A stretch of 64,000 nucleotides of DNA, from assembly GCA_937923405.1 (NCBI GenBank), contig CALDUY010000020.1:72777-136776 (forward strand). Direction: 5' to 3'. The stretch's first letter is position 1. Each line of letters opens with the position of its first letter. Under the pieces are notes generated by a model that did no database searches, was not told the origin of the DNA, and saw only the letters and a program-made list of their open reading frames with translations. Of this stretch, positions 1 to 7,406 are shown in pieces. The DNA comes from an uncultured Gemmataceae bacterium (lineage in GTDB: Bacteria > Planctomycetota > Planctomycetia > Gemmatales > Gemmataceae). A program made the translations under genes and the position numbers.

Positions 1-11
1 GAGACAACGGC

Positions 12-248
12 TCAAGAATTCGGCGGTCGGTTGCACCATAGGAAGCGAGTCCAGCCTAACTTGCTGAGCCACTCCGCGGCCACGGTTCGACCAGGATACT
101 TGGCGGCGAACGTCTGAATGTCGGCATGCACCTTGTTGCCGCTAATCTCGTCGCCGTGATACTCGCGGAGTACCTCGCAGATCTCGCTGTTTTTATCGCC
201 CACCAGCAGAACAATGCGTCGTGGGGCACGCGGCGACTTTTCGCTCAT
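12..248 (-). CDS. Small conserved-looking protein of unknown function (78 aa)
   Basis: I do not recognise this 78-residue protein. The chosen ATG overlaps the stop codon of the upstream isomerase-like gene by four bases (ATGA), which points to translational coupling and is why I prefer it over a longer frame that would run further into that gene. The protein is soluble, with a basic N-terminus, a hydrophobic strand RIVLLVGDKN near residues 10-19 and a Trp-rich C-terminal half. No signal peptide or membrane segment is seen. It is the last gene of a three-gene minus-strand operon. Function cannot be assigned; the gene call rests on coupling and on its ordinary codon use. Confidence 0.6.
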   Translation of the reverse strand: MSEKSPRAPRRIVLLVGDKNSEICEVLREYHGDEISGNKVHADIQTFAAKYPGRTVAAEWLSKLGWTRFLWCNRPPNS

Positions 249-1036
249 TCCAGGTTTCCTCGCAGCAATTCCAACAGTTGGTTCCGCGCTTGGACCAGCA
301 ACTCCGGCGGCTGGGGCCATTGCTCCAGAATGGCGTTGCCGTCGAATCCACGCCTAGCCAAGCGCTGAATCAGGGCGACCAGGCCAGAGGGATCCTTGGC
401 CGACGGCCCGGTAAACAAGGGCAAGTGACTGTCCCTGTCGCCGTGATTTTCGTGTAGATGCAGATGAAGAATGGGTACCTCATTTTGGAGATAATCTAGA
501 TAGCCAATATAATCATTGTGGGTGCCCAGGTACAGGTTAGCATGACCCATGTCGAAGCACATACCGACCCCCGCGCGAGGCAACAGGGCGAACAGGTGGT
601 TGAAATCCTTCGGACCTGTCGTTGGTAGATTTTCGATGGCGAGCTTCAACCCCGAGATGCCGCACCGCTCGATCCAGGGATGCAATTCGCGAGCAAACTC
701 TTCCACCCTTCGCGGATCGGCAAAGTGGATATTAAGCAAAGAGGCTCCCAAATCGACCGCCAGACGGAGGCTATCTTCCAGGTCGCGATGGGTGCGCGAG
801 TTCAGCACATCCACCGTCACCGGAGCATGGACGGATAGGCTTAGGCCGGCATCTCTTGCTTGTCGACGAATGGTCTGACGCTGGGTAGCAGATAGATCCG
901 CCGCCACCCAGCCCGCTCCATCAGCCCGTTTGTCAGGGAACCACTCGAAGGCGTCGAAGCCCTGAGCCAGCGCAAACTCGAACGGTAAGGTGAGTGGCAC
1001 CGCCGAGAATGCACTTTGATTGCCCACGCGGATCAC
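245..1036 (-). CDS. Sugar phosphate isomerase/epimerase-like TIM-barrel protein
   Basis: This 263-residue protein belongs to the xylose isomerase-like TIM barrel (AP endonuclease family 2) superfamily, whose members bind divalent metals and act on sugars, sugar phosphates or related ketoses. The metal-ligand pattern is visible in order: Glu135 in AIENLP, FDMGHAN at 161-167, the His-rich HLHLHENHGDRDSH block at 191-204, and Glu238 in ILEQWP. There is no signal peptide, so it should be cytoplasmic. It overlaps both neighbours by four bases, upstream with the DUF5076-like gene and downstream with the 78-residue gene. The exact substrate cannot be told from sequence; hydroxypyruvate isomerase-like or inosose-type activities are both possible. 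Confidence 0.85.
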   Translation of the reverse strand: MIRVGNQSAFSAVPLTLPFEFALAQGFDAFEWFPDKRADGAGWVAADLSATQRQTIRRQARDAGLSLSVHAPVTVDVLNSRTHRDLEDSLRLAVDLGASLLNIHFADPRRVEEFARELHPWIERCGISGLKLAIENLPTTGPKDFNHLFALLPRAGVGMCFDMGHANLYLGTHNDYIGYLDYLQNEVPILHLHLHENHGDRDSHLPLFTGPSAKDPSGLVALIQRLARRGFDGNAILEQWPQPPELLVQARNQLLELLRGNLE

Positions 1037-1305
1037 GCTTGCTCCTCCGACGGAGTGGACAGGTCGTTCTCGAACGCCTGACGAATGACGCGGAGGGTGT
1101 CAGCAGGATCGCGACCCTCTTCTTGCCGCAGCCCCTCGGCGACATGGCGAGCCAAGTCCGCTAGCACCGTTCCCCATAACGCGACATCCTCGAAGACTGC
1201 TGCTCGCACGGAGCATTGCAGTTCCTCGTGAACGAGCCAGGCCCGAACCAGTTCGACAGCGTCTTCAGGCAAGTCCGTGGCTGGCTTGACAGGCGGCTCA
1301 TTCAT
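1033..1305 (-). CDS. DUF5076-like small protein
   Basis: This 90-residue acidic protein resembles the DUF5076 family, small soluble proteins of unknown function known in planctomycetes and proteobacteria. The features I match are an N-terminal Pro-rich start, an LVRAWLVHEELQCSVR block, an alternating hydrophobic WGTVLADLARHVAEGL helix and a final helix with IRQAFENDL. It is the first gene of the minus-strand operon and overlaps the isomerase-like gene by four bases. No catalytic residues or membrane segments are apparent. The family assignment is from memory of the pattern and is moderately secure; the gene call itself is firm. Confidence 0.65.
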   Translation of the reverse strand: MNEPPVKPATDLPEDAVELVRAWLVHEELQCSVRAAVFEDVALWGTVLADLARHVAEGLRQEEGRDPADTLRVIRQAFENDLSTPSEEQA

Positions 1306-1445
1306 CGGGGCATCTCCGTGGGCTTAGGGGCACTAGTCCTCACTGGGTTGCAGAACTTACCCATGTTATCGTTGATCCACGACGCGATTCAAGCCACGGC
1401 CAAGAAGTCGCTCACTGTATGTCCAGAAAGGCTTTGATCCTGAAA

Positions 1446-1475
1446 TTGTTCGAAAGTGCCGCCATTTGCTATACT
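1446..1475 (+). promoter_or_regulatory. Candidate sigma70-type promoter of prfB
   Basis: A TATACT box at 1470-1475 carries an extended TG one base upstream and is preceded by TTGTTC at 1446-1451 with an 18-base spacer. It lies about 50 bases before the prfB start, with a strong AGGAGGA ribosome binding site at 1512-1518. The -35 match is weak, so the extended -10 is the main support. Confidence 0.4.
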
Positions 1476-1527
1476 GCGAACCAACGCGAAAACAATCGTG
1501 TCCCAGCTAGTAGGAGGAGATACAAAC

Positions 1528-2638
1528 ATGAACAGCGAACTGAAGCATCGTGGCAACGAGGTCTTGAATCGGATCACGCAGCTACGAGACTCTCTTTGAC
1601 GTTCCCGCTAAGCAGCGTCAGCTGGCCGAGCTTAGCGCGCAGATGGGCGCGGCAGGCTTTTGGGACAACCCCGAGAAGGCCCAGCAGACCATCGCCGCCA
1701 CCAAACCTCTGAACAACTTTCTCAAACCGTTCAACGAGTTGGCCCAGGCCGCCGCCGATCTGGAGGCGCTGCTAGAGTTGGCCGAGGAAGATGAGTCGTT
1801 GGAGGCTGAACTGGAGCCAGCTGTAGCTCGCCTCGAACGGCAGGTGGCCGACATCGAATTCAAGGCCATGCTCGACGGCCCCCAGGATGCCAGCAACGCC
1901 TATGTGAAAATCCAGGCGGGTACCGGCGGAACCGAGGCCTGCGACTGGGCCGGCATGCTGCTCCGCATGTACACCCGCTGGGCCGAACGTCAGGGGTACA
2001 CCGTCTCGTTGGTCGACGAAGACCCCAACGAGGCAGCTGGCATTCGCAGTGCCACTCTGCATGTCGTCGGGGATTATGCCTACGGCTACCTGCAAGGGGA
2101 AACCGGCGTACATCGGCTGGTACGCATCAGCCCGTTCGACGCCAACGCACGCCGCCATACCAGCTTCGCCGCCGTCGATGTTCTACCCGAATTGGATGAT
2201 TCTATTGTCATCGAGATTAAGCCGGAAGAGTTGCGGCGCGACACCTTCCGTAGCGGGGGTCCCGGCGGTCAGCATCAGAACAAGACCGAGTCCGGCGTTC
2301 GCTATACTCACCTGCCGACTGGCATCGCCGCCGAGAGCCGCAGCGAACGCAGCCAGCACAAGAACGATGCCAACGCCTTGAAACTGCTCAAGGCGAAGCT
2401 CTATCAAATCGAGGAGCAGAAACGGCGAGCCGAGGTCGAGCGTACCTATGATGAGAAAGGCGAAGTGTCTTTCGGTCGCCAGATTCGCAACTATACGCTG
2501 CAACCATATACGCTGGTGAAAGACACACGCACCGAGGCGCAGACGGCTCAGGTCAATGCGGTACTCGATGGAGAAATCGACGAATTTCTCCAGGCTTATC
2601 TCCGTTACAAAACCGAGCAGAAGCACAAGAAAAACTAA
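1528..2638 (+). CDS. prfB: Peptide chain release factor 2 with programmed +1 frameshift
   Basis: RF2 recognises UGA and UAA stop codons and triggers peptide release on the ribosome. The gene is read in two pieces: 23 codons from ATG 1528, then an in-frame TGA at 1597-1599 in the context CTT TGA C, then the +1 frame from GAC at 1598 to the stop at 2636-2638. This gives 369 residues, close to the usual 365. The anticodon-like SPF tripeptide falls at about residues 201-203 and the catalytic GGQ at about 246-248, both at the usual RF2 positions. AGGAGGA sits nine bases before the start. The frameshift is the known RF2 autoregulation: low RF2 favours shifting at the UGA. The stimulatory Shine-Dalgarno-like hexamer normally found before CTT is poor here (CGAGAC). 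Confidence 0.97.
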
Positions 2639-2659
2639 TCCTCGTAGCGGGGGGACAGT

Positions 2660-2696
2660 CGGCGGCGCAACCTCGCGCCGCCGGTCTTGTTCTACA
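2660..2696 (+). terminator. Intrinsic-type terminator of prfB
   Basis: A perfect nine-base-pair GC stem (CGGCGGCGC 2660-2668 with GCGCCGCCG 2675-2683, six-base loop) follows the prfB stop by about 20 bases and is trailed by GTCTTGTTCT. The T tract is imperfect. Confidence 0.65.
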
Positions 2697-2701
2697 GAAC
2701 G

Positions 2702-2707
2702 TATAAT
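2702..2707 (+). promoter_or_regulatory. Candidate -10 box (TATAAT)
   Basis: A consensus TATAAT lies 34 bases before the ATG of the TIGR02996-like gene and just after the prfB terminator. No convincing -35 box is seen at 16-18 bases upstream, so this is only a -10 match. Confidence 0.3.
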
Positions 2708-2741
2708 AGTCTTCTGACAATCGCGTACCGGAGTTGCTTTC

Positions 2742-3176
2742 ATGTCCTCCATCCTCGCCGAGATGAACGACCTGTATGCCGCTTTGGAAAAGGTTCCTAC
2801 GGACGAGGTGCTATTGCTGGCCCTAGCCGATTTGTATTTGAAGAGAGGCTCACACGCGGCCGCGGAGTGTCTTCAGTGGGTGGTGATTGAGGGGAAGACT
2901 CCGTACCGTTATTTCCACAGCACGGATGGACTTCGCCATCATCACGATAGCTGGCACGACGGTTGGTACTGGTGGACGACCTCTCGAGAGCGGCGCGGTT
3001 GGGGCTATCCCAAGTCATGTGTGGTGCCCCAGCGGATCTGGAGTCGCATGACGCACACCCTGCCGTATGATCCGCTGGTGTTCAAGGAGTATCCCACGAT
3101 TCGCGCGGCTCTGGAAGCCTTGATTCAGGGTTGGCAGACTCCTCGCCGTCGCTCGCCGCGATCCGTCCCGCAGTGA
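2742..3176 (+). CDS. TIGR02996-like small protein
   Basis: This 144-residue protein starts with a helix-rich segment (ALEKVPTDEVLLLALADLYLKRG, about residues 10-32 in the source frame) that resembles the TIGR02996 domain, a short module abundant in Gemmata-type planctomycetes and usually carried by repeat-containing paralogues. The middle is rich in His, Trp and Tyr (HHHDSWHDGWYWW, 65-77) and the C-terminus is basic and Ser/Arg/Pro-rich. No signal peptide is seen. TIGR02996 proteins have no known biochemical role. The gene stands alone after the prfB terminator. The family match is moderate because the usual downstream part of the motif is degenerate. Confidence 0.6.
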   Translation: MSSILAEMNDLYAALEKVPTDEVLLLALADLYLKRGSHAAAECLQWVVIEGKTPYRYFHSTDGLRHHHDSWHDGWYWWTTSRERRGWGYPKSCVVPQRIWSRMTHTLPYDPLVFKEYPTIRAALEALIQGWQTPRRRSPRSVPQ

Positions 3177-3611
3177 CAGACGGACACGAAACGATGAGAA
3201 AAAAATGATAAAATTCTGATTGCCAGATCTTCTCGGTCTTAGTACACTTCATCTAGATAATCTACTTAGTTTTAGTGTCATTCCAGTTGACGCGTACGAC
3301 TCGCAATCGTAATTAGGTAGGTTATCGATCTAATTTCTCGACTCTAGCAAACAGATGTTCTCTGGTGATGTTCTCTCCCCGGAGACGAGTCGGGTAGGTT
3401 TTATCTCTCTCCCTGAAGTTGTGTTCAGTGTGCGTTTCCATCGTTTTGATGGTGGCGTGCCATCCGTGCCTAGCTGTGACGGGTTCTCTGTGGCACGGAA
3501 AACCTCTCGCAGGAAGTTCGTCTGCTATCTAGCAGAAGCGGTAGAGGTTATTTTGGTCTCATTTTTGTGCATTTTTCTATCCGTATCCTCTCTTGTATGA
3601 GGAGTCTGGAG
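3177..3611. other. AT-richer intergenic region without a supported gene
   Basis: This 435-base stretch between the TIGR02996-like gene and the pseudopilin gene is clearly richer in A and T than the flanking genes (for example around 3200-3350). An open frame at 3355-3600 exists but its predicted protein has no recognisable features and lacks a good ribosome binding site. The region probably contains the promoter and leader of the DUF1559 gene; I could not single out a convincing promoter. Confidence 0.5.
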
Positions 3612-4652
3612 ATGTTGCGCCATCGTAGATCCGCATTCACATTGATTGAGCTACTTGTGGTCATTGCCATTATCGCGATTCTGATCGGTCTGCTGTTGCC
3701 AGCGGTTCAGAAGGTACGCGAGGCAGCCGCCCGCATGCAGTGCAGCAACAACCTTAAACAGATTGGCTTGGCGGCACACAACTATCACAGTGCTTACGAA
3801 ATGCTGCCCCCTGGGTATCATGGACCGGTTCCGAACATTCACTATCCTGCGGCTGGTCACTTTGACTCTGGTAACCCCAAGTGGGTTGGCGTCATGGTGT
3901 ATTTGTTGCCCTATTTAGAACAGGACAACATCTACAAGCAACTGCGAACGATGAATGATTCCGCGTACCTGGGCAATTGGTGGGGAACCAATCCCGACTG
4001 GACCATGGCACACAGCCAGATTAAGACCTTCCTCTGTCCGTCAGATGACGGCACGGTTCCCTCGACGGGATCGGCCGCGCTGATCCACAGCTTCGACTCT
4101 GGACCACCCGAGGGCGCAGAAGGAGCTGTGATGTACTTCTTCTCCGGCAACACCAGACTGGGCAAATCAAACTACGCCGGCGTGGCTGGACCTGGGTTTA
4201 ACGATGGCTCCGTGGCAGCCCCCGCCGCTGGTGGGGCCAACTATCGTCCGTATACTGGCATCTATACCAACCGCTCTAGGGTGAAGGTCAATCAAATCCT
4301 CGACGGTAGCAGCAACACGCTGATGTTCGGCGAAGGACTAGGCGGAGCCGCTCCAGCCGCTCGTGATTATCAATGGACCTGGATGGGCGTTGGTACCATC
4401 CCGACCTTCCTGGGCTTGCGCCCCTGCACCAATGCGGTCACAACCGGCAGCAACGCTACCAATTGCATCTGGGCCGGCTTCAGCAGCCGACATACCGGCA
4501 TCGTTCAGTTCTGCTTCGGCGATGGTTCGGTGCGTGGCATCCGCCACGGTGGCAGTCATCAGCGCAATCTCCCTTCGCCCGCTTGGTGGGCCTTCCAATC
4601 GCTGGCCGGCATGAATGATGGCGATCTGCGTGGCACTATGTTGCTCAATTGA
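3612..4652 (+). CDS. DUF1559 prepilin-type secreted protein
   Basis: This 346-residue protein carries a type IV prepilin-like N-terminus: a short basic leader, the cleavage-type site A-FTLIELL at about residues 8-15, then a hydrophobic helix and the typical QKVREAAARMQCSNNLKQIGLA segment. The rest matches the DUF1559 (SBP_bac_10) family, including the C-terminal GDGSVRGIRHG signature. Such proteins are very numerous in planctomycetes and are thought to be exported pseudopilins, but their role is unknown. I chose ATG 3612 because GAGGAG lies about seven bases upstream and the leader length fits; upstream in-frame ATGs at 3567 and 3597 would give an over-long leader. A small lipoprotein gene follows by 28 bases, a common arrangement for this family. 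Confidence 0.9.
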   Translation: MLRHRRSAFTLIELLVVIAIIAILIGLLLPAVQKVREAAARMQCSNNLKQIGLAAHNYHSAYEMLPPGYHGPVPNIHYPAAGHFDSGNPKWVGVMVYLLPYLEQDNIYKQLRTMNDSAYLGNWWGTNPDWTMAHSQIKTFLCPSDDGTVPSTGSAALIHSFDSGPPEGAEGAVMYFFSGNTRLGKSNYAGVAGPGFNDGSVAAPAAGGANYRPYTGIYTNRSRVKVNQILDGSSNTLMFGEGLGGAAPAARDYQWTWMGVGTIPTFLGLRPCTNAVTTGSNATNCIWAGFSSRHTGIVQFCFGDGSVRGIRHGGSHQRNLPSPAWWAFQSLAGMNDGDLRGTMLLN

Positions 4653-4680
4653 TTCTTCCAAAGCACCAAGGAATTCAGCA

Positions 4681-4881
4681 ATGAAACAAATCACTGTTGG
4701 AATCTTGAGCGGACTGTTACTGTTCAGCCTGGCAGGGATCACCGGTTGTGGTAGCAATGAAAAGGCCAAGATTCCTGACAAAACGATCGACTTACCGAAG
4801 GAGGGCCCCAAAGCAGCTGGTGCTCCAGCTGGAAACCCAGACAATCCCAAGGGCAAATCCAAAGGCGACGCCGCCCAGTAG
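4681..4881 (+). CDS. Small lipoprotein paired with the DUF1559 gene
   Basis: This 66-residue protein has a hydrophobic signal peptide ending in a lipobox, ITGC, with the lipidated Cys at about residue 22. The mature part is short, hydrophilic and rich in Lys, Pro and Gly (GAPAGNPDNPKGKSKGD), so it is probably a disordered membrane-anchored tail. It lies 28 bases after the DUF1559 gene and before a strong terminator, so the two genes likely form an operon. Similar small lipoproteins often follow DUF1559 genes in planctomycetes; no function is known. Confidence 0.8.
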   Translation: MKQITVGILSGLLLFSLAGITGCGSNEKAKIPDKTIDLPKEGPKAAGAPAGNPDNPKGKSKGDAAQ

Positions 4882-4908
4882 CTCTCTCCTCTCCGAGTAA
4901 AACTCTCC

Positions 4909-4954
4909 AGGCCGATCGAGCAGACCATCCACCTGCCGATCGGCCTTCTTCATT
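4909..4954 (+). terminator. Rho-independent-type terminator
   Basis: A perfect ten-base inverted repeat, AGGCCGATCG (4909-4918) and CGATCGGCCT (4937-4946), with an 18-base loop is followed by TCTTCATT. It lies 28 bases after the lipoprotein stop and likely ends the DUF1559-lipoprotein transcript. Confidence 0.7.
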
Positions 4955-5004
4955 ACGCAGTGAAACACTGACCTCCGTTTCCGGCAGAGCCTGCCACTAG
5001 TACG

Positions 5005-5315
5005 CGTTACAACATGGTGAGCGGAGCGCAGGCGAAAGTCGCAGCCCGCACCAGGGCATCCTGGTCCATCAGGTCCTCGTTACAACATGGTGTAGCGGAG
5101 CGCAGGCGAAAGCCTGCGACTACCGATACGGATTGCCTACGGATTGCCAGGTTGTGGTCATCGAGCCAGTCAGCAACAACTGCGCGATGGCGAAAGCCTG
5201 CGACTACCGATACGGATTGGCAGCTAGCCGCAGGCGAAAGCCTGCGAAAGCCAGTTTCCGCCTGCGAACGCGCTTCCTACTTCGTTGCCGCTACACCATT
5301 TGGAGAAACGCTCTA
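5005..5315. repeat. Dispersed palindromic repeat cluster, copy A
   Basis: This intergenic block contains tandemly degraded copies of short units: GTTACAACATGGTG with AGCGGAGCGCAGGCGAAAG twice (about 5006 and 5088), GGCGAAAGCCTGCGACTACCGA twice (about 5106 and 5190) and CGCAGGCGAAAGCCTGCG (5229-5246), which is a hairpin of eight-base arms with a two-base loop. It ends in a tail, TTGCCGCTACACCATTTGGAGAAACGCTCT in outline, that recurs in copies B and C. The block lies between convergent transcription units (lipoprotein gene and tRNA/transporter). It resembles REP/BIME-type elements; no mobilising transposase is present in the window. Confidence 0.7.
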
Positions 5316-5605
5316 AAATTTACTACGAGCAATCGAGCTAGCCGACTTATACCTAAGCCACGTCTGCTACCAATAGTTAGGGCACACCGAAAAAAATCGT
5401 TGATCAGTTCCATCGCAGCGTGACCGACGAACACTTCCGGAAAGCAGTAGAAACTCTCTCCCACACACAAAACCGACGCAAAATCCGACGTTACGGGTTA
5501 CTGGACAGAACTGCAGCAAACAGAAGTCCTTGACGGAAACTCAGAATTCACAAGAGATTATGCAATCATCTGCAACTCAGTTCACCATAGCACATAGACG
5601 TACAC
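5316..5605. other. AT-richer intergenic stretch
   Basis: Between repeat copy A and the tRNA gene there is about 290 bases of AT-richer sequence with no supported gene, hairpin or repeat that I can recognise. Confidence 0.4.
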
Positions 5606-5677
5606 TGGGCCTACTTGGACTCGAACCAAGAACCAAGGGATTATGAGTCCCCTGCTCTGCCATTGAGCTATAGGCCC
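5606..5677 (-). tRNA. tRNA with CAT anticodon (probably Ile2, otherwise elongator Met)
   Basis: The minus strand folds into a complete 72-base cloverleaf: acceptor GGGCCTA/TAGGCCC, D arm GCTC...GAGC, anticodon stem GGGGA/TCCCT with loop CTCATAA (anticodon CAT), variable TGGTT, T stem CTTGG/CCAAG with loop TTCGAGT, and discriminator A. CCA is not encoded. Position 1 pairs with 72, so it is not the initiator tRNA. The GACTCATAATC anticodon arm followed by TTGGTT resembles tRNA-Ile2, whose C34 is changed to lysidine by TilS, but elongator Met cannot be excluded by eye. Confidence 0.9.
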
Positions 5678-5725
5678 GTTGGGCATTCTCATTCTACAAA
5701 AAGAGGCGCGGTTGGAGCAATTGGT

Positions 5726-7222
5726 TCAGGCGACGAGATGGACGCTTTCCCAACAGAGCCACAATCCCAGGACGACAATCAGGATGGCGCTGACAATTGG
5801 CAAAGCTCGGGTCAGCCATTGGCCACGCGGCGAGTCGAGAAAGCCGCCCGCTAGGTTTTTGCCGACCACCACGACGAAGCCCAAGGCGACCAGAACGCTG
5901 GCGAGGCCGGCACTGAAGGCCAGAACTAACGGCCAGGCTAGCTCGGGACGCTGAGCCGTCACGCACACCGCGGGAATCAAGATCGCATCCCAGCAGGGCA
6001 CGAGGCCGCCGGAGACACCCATCAGAATCACGCCCCACCAGCCCGGACGAATCGCCATCTCCTCCGCTCCGTGCGAGTGCGAGTGTCCCCCGGGTAGATG
6101 CAGATGATCGGCGCGGCCAGCCAGACGCTGCATGAACAGCCACACTCCTACGCCGGCAATCAGCAATCCGCCCACCAACCCTAGGATCGCCTGAACTGCA
6201 GCAGGCGGTGTGTTGGGAAAGAACCATGGCAAGACCAGCGCTACGATCATAATGATCCCCGTGTGCGTCAGGGTCGTTACGATCCCTAATACCAGAGCAT
6301 GCCCCAGTGTGCCGCGCTCGCCGACCAGGTACGCCGCTACCAGGGTCTTGCCGTGGCCCGGAGTCAGGGCATGGGCCGCGCCAAAACTAGCGAAGATCAA
6401 CAGCAACACCCCCAGGCCATAGCGCGTGTCGAACAACACCTCCAGCCAACCCGAACGAGTTGCCGGCACCTCGTCTGGCCCGTTCGGCTTCAGGAATCCG
6501 ATCGGCGCGGCAGTCGGCGGTTTGTCCTCCACAGCCAGCATTCGAGTACGGCCTTGGGGAGGAGGTCGGAGCGGCTGGGGATCGGGTGGAAGCGTTGGTC
6601 GCACCAGACCGGCTCGGCGTGTCGGGATGGCCTGCAGCGTCGCTCGTAGGCGACGAAGTTGCTCGCGTTCGTCCAGGGTGAGACGTTCCACGGCTTTGGT
6701 CAAAAGAGCATCGTCCGGAGCCACGACCTCGCTGACGGTCAACTCAGGGCTAGAGTCCAGGGCCAGATGGATCTGGCTGGTCAGATCGCCTTCGTAGTTG
6801 GCGTCGCGAAAAGCAAAGCGATACGGTTCGTTCGGATCGAGTTGCCAACGTCCTCGAAAGCGATAGTCGCAGCGAACATGATCCAGAACGCGAAAGGATC
6901 GCCGAACCACTTCCAACTCAATCTCACGACCGTTGAGCGTGACGGCCAGATTTCCCATCAAAGCAGAGGAGAAATAGCGTAAATAAGCCTCGTGAATGTC
7001 CTCGTCGGGCCGCCGCTCCAGATCGACCCCGTCCAGATCGCGATACATGCGGAAGCTGTCCAGCTCGACGCGATAATCGATGAAGACGCCTTCCGGAGCC
7101 AAAAGCACCACGATGGTACGATCGTGATTGTCCTTAGGAACAGGATGTTTGGCCCAGGCAGAAGAACCGGCTAGGCTGAGTAGCCCGCCAATCAGCAACA
7201 GTGCCATTCTGAGTCGAATCAT
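5726..7222 (-). CDS. NicO/HupE-type nickel/cobalt transporter with large N-terminal domain
   Basis: This 498-residue membrane protein has a signal peptide (about 1-24, ending SSAWA), then a roughly 240-residue extracytoplasmic region, then a C-terminal membrane domain of about six helices from residue 260. The membrane part shows the NicO-family signatures HALTPGHGK (284-292), LTHTG (318-322), a His-rich loop HLHLPGGHSHSH (373-384) and GGLVPCWDA (405-413). The family moves Ni(II) or Co(II) across the inner membrane, as in RcnA efflux. The gene stands alone and ends near the tRNA. The N-terminal region may be a periplasmic sensor or metal-binding domain; direction of transport cannot be told from sequence. 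Confidence 0.85.
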   Translation of the reverse strand: MIRLRMALLLIGGLLSLAGSSAWAKHPVPKDNHDRTIVVLLAPEGVFIDYRVELDSFRMYRDLDGVDLERRPDEDIHEAYLRYFSSALMGNLAVTLNGREIELEVVRRSFRVLDHVRCDYRFRGRWQLDPNEPYRFAFRDANYEGDLTSQIHLALDSSPELTVSEVVAPDDALLTKAVERLTLDEREQLRRLRATLQAIPTRRAGLVRPTLPPDPQPLRPPPQGRTRMLAVEDKPPTAAPIGFLKPNGPDEVPATRSGWLEVLFDTRYGLGVLLLIFASFGAAHALTPGHGKTLVAAYLVGERGTLGHALVLGIVTTLTHTGIIMIVALVLPWFFPNTPPAAVQAILGLVGGLLIAGVGVWLFMQRLAGRADHLHLPGGHSHSHGAEEMAIRPGWWGVILMGVSGGLVPCWDAILIPAVCVTAQRPELAWPLVLAFSAGLASVLVALGFVVVVGKNLAGGFLDSPRGQWLTRALPIVSAILIVVLGLWLCWESVHLVA

Positions 7223-7329
7223 CGCAGCCTCCGTAACATCCCCAGGGCTGCGGGGAGTGCCTGTAACCTATTTTACTGCTGATGCAGCGAAGAGACCGCC
7301 CTTGGTTCCGTCTCCTTAGGCCGACGTTT

Positions 7330-7359
7330 TTGACTTCGTCGGTTTTGTGGAGATACAAT
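7330..7359 (+). promoter_or_regulatory. Candidate sigma70-type promoter of the GT2/BshC-like operon
   Basis: TTGACT (7330-7335) and TACAAT (7354-7359) are separated by 18 bases and lie about 50 bases before the GT2 start codon. Both hexamers match the consensus at five of six positions. Confidence 0.55.
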
Positions 7360-7406
7360 GAACATGCGTTGCAAGGTGGATGAAATCTCTCTGGAGGCCG
7401 CTCTGT

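Noticed and set aside
1597-1599. Possible sequencing error or broken prfB
   Set aside because: The TGA sits in the exact CTT TGA C context of the known RF2 frameshift and the first 23 codons encode a normal RF2 N-terminus, so the gene is intact.
3355-3600. An 81-residue open frame in the AT-richer intergenic region
   Set aside because: No ribosome binding site, no recognisable feature, and the translation looks like non-coding sequence before the pseudopilin gene.
5694-6227. Minus-strand frame inside the NicO gene
   Set aside because: It is an alternative frame of the transporter gene with Arg/Ser-rich translation and no start signal.
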